The position numbers and the translations under genes were made by a program. A stretch of DNA of 64,000 nucleotides from Flavobacteriales bacterium (GTDB lineage Bacteria; Bacteroidota; Bacteroidia; Flavobacteriales_F; PHOS-HE28). Of the stretch, positions 17,714-26,399 are shown piece after piece (position 1 is the stretch's first letter; every line of letters begins with the position of its first letter). Below the pieces are notes generated by a model, which was not told the DNA's origin, did no database searches, and was given only the letters and a program-made list of their open reading frames with translations. The stretch is from positions 496,001-560,000 of the forward strand of contig CP064979.1 in assembly GCA_016699575.1 (NCBI GenBank), given 5' to 3'.

Positions 17714-18085
17714 TCAGAACTGGCCCGTTGCCAGGAGCACCAACGTGCATGCCTCCAATGGTTCGATGCCATGGGCCAACGCCCGCCTGAACAACCGTTC
17801 GTTCTCGGCCCCCGGGTTGAAAATGATGCGTCTGGGTTTCAGCGCGATGATCCGGTCTTCCCAGACGGCTTGGTTCGAGGCGTTCAAATACAGGGTTACC
17901 GTGTGCACTTCGGTATTCCCCGGTATGGTCACGTGGATCGGGAGATCATCGATGGAGGCTGCCCGCGCACCAACCGCCAAGACAGGGTGACCATGATCGC
18001 GCAGGCTGCGGACCGCCATGTTGCTGTACCGATCGGCCCTGGGACTGGCGCCGAGCACGAGTGTGGTTTTCGGTCCGTCCGGCAT
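17714..18085 (-). CDS. CoA-binding (Rossmann) domain protein
   Basis: 123 residues from the ATG at 18085, which comes 1 bp after the stop of the upstream acyltransferase gene; an in-frame start at 18115 would overlap that gene. The sequence TTLVLGASPRADRYSNMAVRSL, then GHPVLAVGARA, then IHVTI and RIIFNPGAENE matches the single-domain YccU/CoA_binding_2 family. Function in this family is unknown beyond nucleotide or CoA binding. Probably translationally coupled to the lipid acyltransferase gene, 28 bp ahead of the kinase gene. Confidence 0.82.
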   Translation of the reverse strand: MPDGPKTTLVLGASPRADRYSNMAVRSLRDHGHPVLAVGARAASIDDLPIHVTIPGNTEVHTVTLYLNASNQAVWEDRIIALKPRRIIFNPGAENERLFRRALAHGIEPLEACTLVLLATGQF

Positions 18086-18086
18086 A

Positions 18087-19856
18087 TCAGGTACGTGCTG
18101 TGGAGGGGACGGCATCCATTCCCTTCTTGAGGTCGTCCACGATCTTACCGGGCAGTTTTGTCAGGTCCAGCAGCATCAGCCCGTCCAAGGCGTCATTGAA
18201 ACGGGGGTCGCAGTTGAAGCCGATGATCCTGGCGTTCAGGCCAAGGTACTTCTTCAACAGCACGGGCACCGTGGTCTCGTTGGGGTCGGTGTCCGCTATC
18301 AGCTTGTCCAACTGCTTGATGTCCGCCGCTGCGTGCTTGAGCAGTGCCTCACTGTCGGCGCTTTCCTGTGGGACCTTGAAGCGGTTGCGAGGTTCCACAT
18401 GCGCGGCCAGCGCGCGATCGTAGTGGTGCTGCTGGACGAAGGCCATGATGAGCGCACGGCTGAAACGGCTGTAATTGCTGCTGATGCTCACCGGGCCGAT
18501 GAGGAAGCGATGGTCCGGGTGCGACAGGATATGGATGAGCAGACCGCGCCAGAGCATGAACAAGGGTAGGCGGTGCTTCTGGTATTCTTCGGCAATGAAA
18601 CTGCGGCCTAGCTCAAAGCACTTGGCGAGCACCTTTTCCATGGGCTTGCCCATGCGGAACAATGTGTTGGTATAGAAGCCGCGCTTACCGTACCGCTGTA
18701 TGATCCGTGTTCCGTCACCTACACGATAAGCGCCCGCCAGTTTGTTCTGGGCCCGGTCCCACAGGAAAAGATGGTCGTAGTACAGGTCGAATTCATCGAG
18801 GTCGATACGCTTGTTGGTGCCTTCGCCCACGTTGCGGAACGTGATCTCGCGCTGTCGGCCTATTTCGCGCAGGATGTGCGGAATGCGGTCCGCAGCTGCC
18901 AAGTAAAGATCGAACTCCCCTTGGCTGCTCAGCTTCAAGTCTGCGATCCCGGCAAGTTCCTCCACCAACCGATCGATGGGATCCGGCGCCGTGATCTCCT
19001 TGGGCCTACGCGGGAAGAACAACGGTCGGAACTGCTCCCGTTTCACCTGGACACCACTGCCCAGAGCATAGGTCTTCGCGCGCAGATAGCGCCCCAACGA
19101 TTCGATGTTGGGCAGTTCGTCCAGCTCTTTCGGCAAGATCGGTTTGCCGATGCGCATGCGCACATGCCTACCACGCATTCGAAGCATCTCACCCGGCAGC
19201 ACCAGTGTTCGCAAGTTGGGGTGGATCATGCCCAACGCATGGAACAGCCTGCTGTTGCTCCCATCGAACCATACCGGCACCACCGGCACCTTGGCGTTGT
19301 GGATCAACTTCACGACCGGTGATTTCCAACGTGTATCGGCGACCGCCTTGATGTCCGTCTGCCAACTGCTCACTTCACCAGCCGGGAAAATGCCAAGCGC
19401 CCCACCACTGCCCACGTGCTCCATGGCCTGGCGCATGCCCTGAAAACTGCTGCGGCTCTTGAGCTCCTCGAACGGGTTAACACCGATGAAGCGGTCCTGC
19501 AAAGGCTCCAACTGCTTCAACATGAAATTGGCCATCACCCTCAGGTCGGGGCGCAATGGATCCAGGGTTTGGATCATCGCCAACCCATCAATGGCACCAT
19601 AAGGATGATTGGCCACGAACACGGCCCCGCCTTCACGGGGCACCAAGGCCAGGTCCTCCGACGAGACCACAATTTGAAGGTCGAGGCGCTTGAACAACTC
19701 GTCGATGAACTCGATGCCCATCACATCGGGCATCTCGACGTACATGCGCTGCAGCTTGCCCAAACCGCTCACCTCGCTCAGTACTGGAATGCGCGGGTCT
19801 CCGGGTTTCATATGACTGGCCTTCGCCAGTTCCGCAGGGTCTACCAGTCGCTTCAT
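18087..19856 (-). CDS. bifunctional acyltransferase, OlsF-like (aminolipid synthesis)
   Basis: 589 residues. The N-terminal half is a PlsC-like O-acyltransferase with NHPYGAIDG (His84, Asp90) and LGIFPAGEVSSW. The C-terminal half, from about residue 320, is a GNAT/hemolysin-like N-acyltransferase with YYDHLFLWDRAQNKLAGAYR and ELGRSFIAEEYQKHRLPLFMLWRGL. The same order is found in OlsF of Flavobacterium and Serratia, which makes ornithine lipid in two acylation steps. In Bacteroidota the acyl acceptor could instead be glycine or another amino acid. Membrane-associated, cytoplasmic side. Separated from the following CoA-binding gene by 1 bp. Confidence 0.87.
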   Translation of the reverse strand: MKRLVDPAELAKASHMKPGDPRIPVLSEVSGLGKLQRMYVEMPDVMGIEFIDELFKRLDLQIVVSSEDLALVPREGGAVFVANHPYGAIDGLAMIQTLDPLRPDLRVMANFMLKQLEPLQDRFIGVNPFEELKSRSSFQGMRQAMEHVGSGGALGIFPAGEVSSWQTDIKAVADTRWKSPVVKLIHNAKVPVVPVWFDGSNSRLFHALGMIHPNLRTLVLPGEMLRMRGRHVRMRIGKPILPKELDELPNIESLGRYLRAKTYALGSGVQVKREQFRPLFFPRRPKEITAPDPIDRLVEELAGIADLKLSSQGEFDLYLAAADRIPHILREIGRQREITFRNVGEGTNKRIDLDEFDLYYDHLFLWDRAQNKLAGAYRVGDGTRIIQRYGKRGFYTNTLFRMGKPMEKVLAKCFELGRSFIAEEYQKHRLPLFMLWRGLLIHILSHPDHRFLIGPVSISSNYSRFSRALIMAFVQQHHYDRALAAHVEPRNRFKVPQESADSEALLKHAAADIKQLDKLIADTDPNETTVPVLLKKYLGLNARIIGFNCDPRFNDALDGLMLLDLTKLPGKIVDDLKKGMDAVPSTART

Positions 19857-19865
19857 GCGTCAGGC

Positions 19866-19873
19866 CAAATGTA
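19866..19873 (-). promoter_or_regulatory. candidate -7 box upstream of the OlsF-like gene
   Basis: Minus-strand TACATTTG, an exact match to TAnnTTTG, 10 bp before the start codon. The spacing would give a nearly leaderless transcript. Confidence 0.3.
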
Positions 19874-19967
19874 CCCGGTGGCGTCTGCCTGGGCTCGTTG
19901 GGCCATGGACCAGCGGTTGTATGAGCGTGTGCATTACCTTCACGCTCCTTTCCAGACCCATGTCACC

Positions 19968-22943
19968 ATGTGCAACGCTTTCCGCAAACTGTCCATCCTC
20001 GTTTTCTGCGCGCTCCAGCTTCCGACCATGGGGCAAACAACCATGTACGGCCTTACCTCGGTCGGTGGTGAATACGGGGTGGGCACCATCTATTCCATGA
20101 CGGAATCCGGTACGTTCAGCAAACGCCTGGACCTGTTCCGCTTCGAAGGTTCCAACCCGAAAGGCGATATCCTGCGCGGCAACAATGGACGATACTATGG
20201 CACGACCGAATTCGGCGGTGCCAATGGCGTGGGGACATTGTGGGAGTACAATCCCACAACGGGGGTTTATGTTGTGCTGCACGACTTCACCAGCGCAACG
20301 GGATCGCGTCCCGTACGCGGTGTCATCCTCACCAGCAACGGTCGCTTGACCGGCACCTGCAGTGAAGGCGGTGCGAACAATGTGGGTTGTATCTGGGATT
20401 ACAACACCGCCACATCCACGTTCACCAAACGGGCCGATTTCTCCGGTGCTGCGAACGGGAGTTTCCCTCGGTGCCGGCTCGTCCAGGTCAGTTCCACCCG
20501 CGTGTTCGGTGTCACCCAATCAGGTGGCACGAACGGACGTGGCACCCTGTACGAATTCAACCCCACCAACGGAGCGATCACCGTGCGGCACCACTTCGCG
20601 CTCGCAACAGGTTCGCACCCTTATGGTGGTGTGCTTCTGGCAAGCAATAACAGGCTCTATGGCACCACGCTTTCCGGCGGGGTGAACAATGCCGGAACGT
20701 TGTACGATTTCAACACCACCACCAACACGCACGCAAAATTGATCGACCTTGCGGTGGCAACGGGTTCGAGCCCGTTGGGCGAACTCGTGCAAGCTGCATC
20801 AGGCACCATCTATGGCACAACTTCAGCAGGCGGTGCCAACTCCGTTGGCGTGCTTTTCAGCTTCACCATCACCGGAAGTGTTTATGCCGTGGAACACGAC
20901 TTCAACAATGCCGGGGGCTATTCACCGTTCGGAAAACTGCTCGCTCGTACGGATGGTTTCCTGTATGGACTTACCAACCAAGGTGGCCCTGCCGGTGATG
21001 GTACATTGTTCAGCTTCGACCCGGTGACCAACAACTACGCAGTTCTCGCCGACCTCGGCGCGAGCGGTATCGGGGAACCGTGGGGCGGTCTGATGGAAGA
21101 CGGGACCGGTGTGCTCAACGGGCTGTGCCGCACTGGCGGCAGCGGTCAGAACGGGGCACTGTTCCGCTTCACCTTGGCAACAAGCAATTTGAGCATTGCC
21201 GTGCCCTTCAATTTCAGCAGTGGATCGGGCCCCAACGGGCGCATGTTGAAACACACCAATGGCCTGTTCTATGGGCTTACCAATGTAGGCGGCGCCAATA
21301 ATGCCGGTGTGATCTTTTCGTTCGACCCGGTCAGCAACCAATACGTGGTACGCAAGGATCTCGGCGGCGTTGATGGCGCCACCCCATTGGGAACGCTCTG
21401 TGAGTCCGGAGGCAAACTCTACGGCACATGCCGTAACGGCGGTGCAGGCGGTATTGGGACCATCTTCGAGTTCAACCCCGCGACGAACACGTTCACGAAA
21501 AAGGTCGACCTGTCCGCTTCATTGGGCCAGGAACCGAGGGTCGGCTTCGCAAAGGGCAGCAATGGCAGGCTCTATTTGGCCACGGGGGCAGGAGGCACCT
21601 TCGGTTTTGGTACGATCATCGAATACGTGCCAGCAACGAACACGCCCACCAAAGTGCACGATTTCGCACTATTGGACGGAACGGATGCCGAGGCCGAACT
21701 CCATCTCGCCAACGATGGGCATCTCTACGGTGTGCAATCCGAGAACGGGCAGTTTGCCGCAGGCACGCTCTACCGCTTCAGCAGCGGCAATACATTCACG
21801 AAGTTGTTCGATTTCGATGGGATACAGGGCGGCACTCCCATGGGTTCGGTTGTACAAGCTCCCAACGGTAAGCTCTATGGGATCTGTTCGGAGAACGGTT
21901 TGTTCGACCCAGGCGTCATCTTCAGTTGGGATATCGGTACGAACACGTACACGGAAGAGTATCCTCTGTTGACGACCGAAGGGCAAGCTTCGCAATCGGC
22001 TCTATTGGTCGGTACGGACGGCAACCTTTACGGCACATGCGTGGAAGGCGGGACCAACAACCTGGGCACGGTCTTCAGGTTCAACCCTGGCACGCTGACC
22101 TTCAATGTTCTGAAGAACTTCACCGGAACGGACGGCCGTACACCCCTTGACGGCCTGGCCAACGAAACCGTGCCAGCATCGAACATTACCGTGGATATCG
22201 AGGTCATGCTCGAGGGGCCTTACAATTCGGGATCGGGCTTGATGAACGATGTGCTGCGTACGCTTGTCAACCCGAACGGCTTCCCGCTCACCGAGCCTTA
22301 CACTGCGCTGGGCTTCACCAGTACAGGCGGCGGTGGTGGAGAGACCATCAATGCTACCGTCCTGACAACGACGGGGAACGATGCCATCGTTGATTGGGTG
22401 TTCGTCCAACTGCGCAGTTCAACGGACAACACGAGCGTGCAATACACACGTTGCGCCCTTGTTCAACGCGATGGGGACGTGGTGGATGTTGACGGTTCTT
22501 CACCCCTCAGTTTCAATGCCCCGGCCGGCAACTACTTCATCGCGGTGCGCCACCGCAACCATTTGGGCACCATGACCGCGAGCCCTGTTGCGTTGGCATC
22601 GGCGCCTGTGACGGTGGACTTTTCGGATGGATCAACGCCGACCTTCGGCACTGATGCACAGAAGATCTCGGGGGCCCTTCGATTGTTATGGGCCGGTAAT
22701 GTCACCATTGATTCCCCAGGGCCTGTACAACTGAAATACACTGGCACTAACAACGACCGGGACCCCATCCTGGTTGCCGTGGGCGGCACGATACCGACCA
22801 ATACCGTTGGTGGTTATCGCTCTCAGGACGTGACGATGGACGGCATTACGAAGTACACCGGTACATCGAACGACCGCGATCCGATCCTGGTGAACGTCGG
22901 AGGGACGGTCCCCACGAACACGCGACAGGAACAATTGCCTTGA
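19968..22943 (+). CDS. secreted surface protein with tandem TIGR03803-type repeats
   Basis: 991 residues from the ATG at 19968 (MCNAFRKLSILVFCALQ..., signal peptide to about MGQ). The frame is open further upstream but that part lies opposite the acyltransferase gene. Residues 25-730 are about 16 units of roughly 40 residues built on YGTT-GG-N--GTL--FNP-T followed by a hydrophobic HDF, the TIGR03803 (Gloeo/Verruco) repeat expected to form propeller-like beta structure. The C-terminal 250 residues include ITVDIEVMLEGPYN and a twice-repeated DRDPILV-VGGT block ending TNTRQEQLP, a common end of Bacteroidota surface proteins. Ligand unknown. Confidence 0.88.
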   Translation: MCNAFRKLSILVFCALQLPTMGQTTMYGLTSVGGEYGVGTIYSMTESGTFSKRLDLFRFEGSNPKGDILRGNNGRYYGTTEFGGANGVGTLWEYNPTTGVYVVLHDFTSATGSRPVRGVILTSNGRLTGTCSEGGANNVGCIWDYNTATSTFTKRADFSGAANGSFPRCRLVQVSSTRVFGVTQSGGTNGRGTLYEFNPTNGAITVRHHFALATGSHPYGGVLLASNNRLYGTTLSGGVNNAGTLYDFNTTTNTHAKLIDLAVATGSSPLGELVQAASGTIYGTTSAGGANSVGVLFSFTITGSVYAVEHDFNNAGGYSPFGKLLARTDGFLYGLTNQGGPAGDGTLFSFDPVTNNYAVLADLGASGIGEPWGGLMEDGTGVLNGLCRTGGSGQNGALFRFTLATSNLSIAVPFNFSSGSGPNGRMLKHTNGLFYGLTNVGGANNAGVIFSFDPVSNQYVVRKDLGGVDGATPLGTLCESGGKLYGTCRNGGAGGIGTIFEFNPATNTFTKKVDLSASLGQEPRVGFAKGSNGRLYLATGAGGTFGFGTIIEYVPATNTPTKVHDFALLDGTDAEAELHLANDGHLYGVQSENGQFAAGTLYRFSSGNTFTKLFDFDGIQGGTPMGSVVQAPNGKLYGICSENGLFDPGVIFSWDIGTNTYTEEYPLLTTEGQASQSALLVGTDGNLYGTCVEGGTNNLGTVFRFNPGTLTFNVLKNFTGTDGRTPLDGLANETVPASNITVDIEVMLEGPYNSGSGLMNDVLRTLVNPNGFPLTEPYTALGFTSTGGGGGETINATVLTTTGNDAIVDWVFVQLRSSTDNTSVQYTRCALVQRDGDVVDVDGSSPLSFNAPAGNYFIAVRHRNHLGTMTASPVALASAPVTVDFSDGSTPTFGTDAQKISGALRLLWAGNVTIDSPGPVQLKYTGTNNDRDPILVAVGGTIPTNTVGGYRSQDVTMDGITKYTGTSNDRDPILVNVGGTVPTNTRQEQLP

Positions 22944-22947
22944 ACGG

Positions 22948-23886
22948 TCACACGATGATGATCCCCATGATGTCCTCTTCCAAGAGTTCTCCACCGGGGT
23001 AACTGCGCGTGTAGTCCATATTGATCCAGCGGGTCCCGTCGGCATCCGTGTGGTGGTACAGCGGCGCATCGCCCACTTCGCGCGGGAACAAGACCCGTCG
23101 TATCAAAAAAGCTGCCCGTTCCATCTGCTTGCCGTCGCCGACCTTCAACTCCGGATAGATGTGCCCGCGTGTGCGCACCAAACGCACCTCACCACCAATG
23201 GCCTTGATGCACGCGGCCATCAACACAGCATGGTCATCACAATCACCGGCCATCAACCCCACGCTTTCACTGGCCTTCGCGAAGTATTCCCCCCCTTTCA
23301 CGTCACTCACATACCGCCATCGGGCGTTGATGGTCTTGAACACCGAAAGGCACTGTACGAACGTGGCCTCGTTACTGCCGGCCTCCACCTCGCCGAAGTA
23401 GGCCGTAGCCGCCATTACAGCGAAATTCCGCACCGCGGGTTCATGATCATCCACCACGGCCCGGATCCGGTCCGCCTCCGCGAAGGGCACCTCGCCTTGG
23501 GACGCGGAGGGCATTTGCACCGTGTGCTTGCGCAATGAATGGAGCAGCACGGCGTAGTCGTCGAAAAGGTCACCGAAGCCGTAACCACCTCCCAAGCTTG
23601 TGACCGTAAGTGCGCAGAGGCCTACCACGAGCACGGCATACACCATCAGTTGGAAACGTTTCACCAGAACAAGAAACGCGGCCAGCACCACGATGAAAGT
23701 CAGGGCGTGGTCGATCCGTAGCCCGCCGCCGACCGGTAGGGTCATCGATGGAACGAACGGATACAGAACGATGAAGATGGGCAGCGCCAAGAGCAAAGCC
23801 ACGGTGTAGAGGACAAGCCAATGCCCCGGGCCAAAGGCGCGTTCCCGTCGTGTTTCCAGGTCATCATCCAGGCCCCGAGCGCTCAT
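22948..23886 (-). CDS. membrane protein with transglutaminase-like domain
   Basis: 312 residues from the ATG at 23886; the longer frame begins with TTG. Three hydrophobic segments occupy about residues 22-45, 60-78 and 80-98. The soluble C-terminal domain has a transglutaminase-core triad in order: Cys216 (MAGDCDDHAVLM), His242 (TRGHIYPE) and Asp291 (WINMDYT). Bacterial proteins of this type are peptidases or crosslinking enzymes, and the true reaction here is unknown. Convergent with the repeat surface protein; the two stops are 4 bp apart. Confidence 0.82.
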   Translation of the reverse strand: MSARGLDDDLETRRERAFGPGHWLVLYTVALLLALPIFIVLYPFVPSMTLPVGGGLRIDHALTFIVVLAAFLVLVKRFQLMVYAVLVVGLCALTVTSLGGGYGFGDLFDDYAVLLHSLRKHTVQMPSASQGEVPFAEADRIRAVVDDHEPAVRNFAVMAATAYFGEVEAGSNEATFVQCLSVFKTINARWRYVSDVKGGEYFAKASESVGLMAGDCDDHAVLMAACIKAIGGEVRLVRTRGHIYPELKVGDGKQMERAAFLIRRVLFPREVGDAPLYHHTDADGTRWINMDYTRSYPGGELLEEDIMGIIIV

Positions 23887-24106
23887 GCGGTAAAGTTGGT
23901 CCAGGCTCAACGCTTGTGCGCTGGGCGACCATCGTTAACAAAGATCAACCCAACGATGGTGAAGGACCCGACGCGCCAAAAGGCCCGTTCATGGCGGTTC
24001 TTCCCGAACAAAGGTCAGCCAGCAACGGGGTGTGTAATACATGCTACCCAGCCCCTCAGCGTCCAATGAACCCGCGGATATATTCGCGCACCCCACAGAT
24101 CACCGA

Positions 24107-24976
24107 ATGCACCGCTCCGCCTTAGCTGCCATGTTGCTCTTGCATGGCTTGGCCTCAGGCCAGACCGCGCAAGACAGCATTGACCTGGGCGGCGGCGAGG
24201 ATGCAGCTTTCGAATCGCCGGACTGCGCACCGGTGCCACATGGTCTTTGGTGCAATGCGGACTCGGTGAAGTACATACCTGCGCACGAACTTTACGGTAG
24301 CTGGGAAACGGACGACATTTTCCGCAAGGACCTTGATCCGTCCACCTTGAACGACACTGTCGTATTGGACCTCACGCACCTTCCGTGCGATCATGCGATG
24401 CCAGTATGCGGTGCGCTCAACTCACCCTTCGGACCACGCCGTGGCCGAATGCACTACGGAGTTGATCTTGATCTGGAAACCGGCACGCCCGTGGTGGCCG
24501 CGTTCGAGGGAATGGTGCGGATCGCACGATACCACCGAAGTTTCGGGAATGTGATCGTGCTACGGCACGCTAACGGATTGGAGACCTTGTACGCACACCT
24601 GAGCCGGATCGATGTACAAGCCGGCAGCATGGTGGATGCCGGTTACCCGATAGGCTTGGGCGGAAGTACGGGCCGTAGTACCGGCAGTCACTTGCATTTT
24701 GAGGTACGGTACTTGGGCCAACCCATGGACCCGGCCACCGTGTTCGATCTTCAGGAAGGCGAACTCGTCGGTGATCGCCTGGCCCTGCACAAAAAGTCGT
24801 TCTCGGCGCTGGGCAAGACCGTCAAGCAAACTGGCCGCTATCATGTCATACGCAAGGGTGATACGTTGTACGCCATTGCAAGGAAGCACGGCACCAGCGT
24901 TCAAAAGCTCTGTAAGCTCAATGGGCTCCGCTCTGGTAGCACACTGCGGATCGGTCAGCGGATAAGGCTCTCCTGA
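24107..24976 (+). CDS. M23 (LytM-type) metallopeptidase with C-terminal LysM domain
   Basis: 289 residues from the ATG at 24107 (signal peptide MHRSALAAMLLLHGLASGQ). The LytM domain (about 98-210) keeps the zinc and catalytic residues: His116 and Asp120 in HYGVD, His164 in LYAHLS, and His195/His197 in HLHFEV. The last 45 residues are a LysM peptidoglycan-binding domain (YHVIRKGDTLYAIARKHG...). It should cleave peptidoglycan crosslinks in the periplasm, or activate an amidase if inactive, but the residues suggest an active enzyme. Convergent with the next gene, 10 bp apart. Confidence 0.93.
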   Translation: MHRSALAAMLLLHGLASGQTAQDSIDLGGGEDAAFESPDCAPVPHGLWCNADSVKYIPAHELYGSWETDDIFRKDLDPSTLNDTVVLDLTHLPCDHAMPVCGALNSPFGPRRGRMHYGVDLDLETGTPVVAAFEGMVRIARYHRSFGNVIVLRHANGLETLYAHLSRIDVQAGSMVDAGYPIGLGGSTGRSTGSHLHFEVRYLGQPMDPATVFDLQEGELVGDRLALHKKSFSALGKTVKQTGRYHVIRKGDTLYAIARKHGTSVQKLCKLNGLRSGSTLRIGQRIRLS

Positions 24977-24986
24977 ACTCCGTGCT

Positions 24987-25562
24987 TCAGCCGGCGTTCC
25001 GTATGTGCAGGACGCGCCCTACGGAATCGACCAGATCGTGGTTGTATTGAGGCGAGAGCAGCAATGCTCCTCCATCACGCAAACGCACCAGGACGAGGTC
25101 GCGCTTGGCGTCCTGCATACCATCGATCATTCTCCGTCCGAATCCGAAAGAATAGCTTGTAAGGCCGATGTCAACGGTGCAGTACCGAACGAAATCCCGC
25201 CGGACTTGTTTGCTCTGTATCGGCTCCATATCACGAGTGCGCTGCAGGACATAATCCCTTGCGGCAGACCTATCGATCAAGCTGACGTCTGCGATCGAGG
25301 CTATATCGAGGTTATCACCATCTCGTGCCGTCCGAAGTGCCAGCGCCTTTCCATCGAACATGTATACAGCATCCACCGAACGGTCGCGACGCCATGCCAC
25401 CACCAATCCGGAAAGCGCAATTGCCAACGGGACCGCGAACAACAACGGTTGGTCCCGATCCAAGGCCAGCATACCCAGGATGAACACGACTACCGCCGCG
25501 AAAGGCAAATAGAGCTTCACGTTGTGCCACTCCTTCCTGGTCCTGAACCTCTTTTCGCGCAT
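24987..25562 (-). CDS. small membrane protein, PH-domain-like, unknown function
   Basis: 191 residues from the ATG at 25562. Two adjacent membrane segments (about 18-60) follow a basic N-terminus. The rest is a soluble domain beginning VYMFDGKALALRTARDGDNLDIASIADVSLID, reminiscent of bacterial PH-like domains in which a constant-coefficient strand follows the membrane hairpin. No catalytic motif is visible and I do not recognise the family. tRNA-Leu and its terminator lie upstream on the same strand, so the gene probably has its own promoter. Confidence 0.65.
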   Translation of the reverse strand: MREKRFRTRKEWHNVKLYLPFAAVVVFILGMLALDRDQPLLFAVPLAIALSGLVVAWRRDRSVDAVYMFDGKALALRTARDGDNLDIASIADVSLIDRSAARDYVLQRTRDMEPIQSKQVRRDFVRYCTVDIGLTSYSFGFGRRMIDGMQDAKRDLVLVRLRDGGALLLSPQYNHDLVDSVGRVLHIRNAG

Positions 25563-25701
25563 GAAGCCCAAAGATATCCTCGCGAAACCAAGGCTTGAGC
25601 CTCAGGTCCGATAACATGTTGCTATCGAGCGGCTAACAGAAGGCTCGCTCATTCGGTCAACACTGAAGCGGACCATGCGCTCGCCAAGATCGACGAGGCC
25701 G

Positions 25702-25734
25702 AAAAAAGCAGAAGCGGCTTTCGCCGCTTCTGCT
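25702..25734 (-). terminator. Rho-independent terminator of tRNA-Leu
   Basis: Perfect 12-bp stem (25707-25718 with 25723-25734), 4-nt loop, followed on the minus strand by a T6 run. It starts 2 bp beyond the tRNA 3' end. Confidence 0.93.
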
Positions 25735-25735
25735 G

Positions 25736-25819
25736 TACCGGAGAAGGGACTCGAACCCTTACAACCTTACGGTCACACGCCCCTGAAACGTGCGCGTCTA
25801 CCAATTCCGCCACTCCGGT
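25736..25819 (-). tRNA. tRNA-Leu (anticodon CAG)
   Basis: 84-nt cloverleaf on the minus strand. Acceptor stem ACCGGAG pairs with CTCCGGT, the discriminator is A, the anticodon loop is TTCAGGG on a CACGT/GCGTG stem, the variable arm is long as expected for tRNA-Leu, and the T arm is AAGGG-TTCGAGT-CCCTT. CCA is not encoded. Confidence 0.96.
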
Positions 25820-25853
25820 GGCTGGCACCTGATAGGTACCTTCCAAGGGGCCG

Positions 25854-25861
25854 CAAATATA
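25854..25861 (-). promoter_or_regulatory. -7 box of the tRNA-Leu promoter
   Basis: Minus-strand TATATTTG, an exact TAnnTTTG match, 35 bp upstream of the mature tRNA 5' end. Confidence 0.5.
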
Positions 25862-25928
25862 GCCGCGCAACCCTAGCATCAGCACGCCAGGGATCATCAA
25901 GTGGACCAACTACATTGAGCGCGGAACC

Positions 25929-26390
25929 ATGGTGATGGATGGATTCAGACGAATGGCCGACGATAGTCCTGTTGCGCTGTTGGAGCACGTAAGGAGCATT
26001 GTTGCCGCGTGGCCCGATGTTGAGGTACTGGTCGGCAGTGACAGCCACAACCGAAGCTCACATACCGTGTACACCACCACTGTTGTCCTTCGCTTTGACC
26101 GGAACGGAGCACACGTCATTTACCGCCGGGAGAAAGCCGGTAAAGTGACCGATCTCTGGACGCGCCTATGGGGCGAGGTGGAGCGCAGCCTTGCCGTTGC
26201 GCATGCCTTGAGCACCGAGGCCGGTGTGCGGGTTAGCCGGATCGACATGGATCTGAACAGCGATCCCCAGTTCGGCAGCAATCGTCTGCACGCTACTGCG
26301 GTGGGCTACATCCGCTCGCACGGCTACGAGGCCCGCACCAAACCCGACCTGTTGATCGCGAGCTGGGCAGCCAACGTGCTCTGCCAGTGA
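25929..26390 (+). CDS. YkuK family (DUF458) RNase H-like protein
   Basis: 153 residues from the ATG at 25929; the ATG two codons later is equally possible. Motifs follow the YkuK family: VLVGSDSHNRSSHTVYTTTVVLRF, then KVTDLWTRLWGEVERSLAVA, then DMDLNSDPQFGSNRLHATAVGYI and a KPDLLIASWAAN end. The paired acidic positions (GSDS, DLNSD) fit an RNase H-like fold. The biochemical function of the family is not established. Convergent with the M49 peptidase gene, 9 bp apart. Confidence 0.85.
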   Translation: MVMDGFRRMADDSPVALLEHVRSIVAAWPDVEVLVGSDSHNRSSHTVYTTTVVLRFDRNGAHVIYRREKAGKVTDLWTRLWGEVERSLAVAHALSTEAGVRVSRIDMDLNSDPQFGSNRLHATAVGYIRSHGYEARTKPDLLIASWAANVLCQ

Positions 26391-26399
26391 ATCCCCGCC

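Noticed and set aside
19416..19967. Upstream extension of the repeat surface protein
   Set aside because: It would overlap the OlsF-like gene for its whole length and place a signal peptide in mid-protein.
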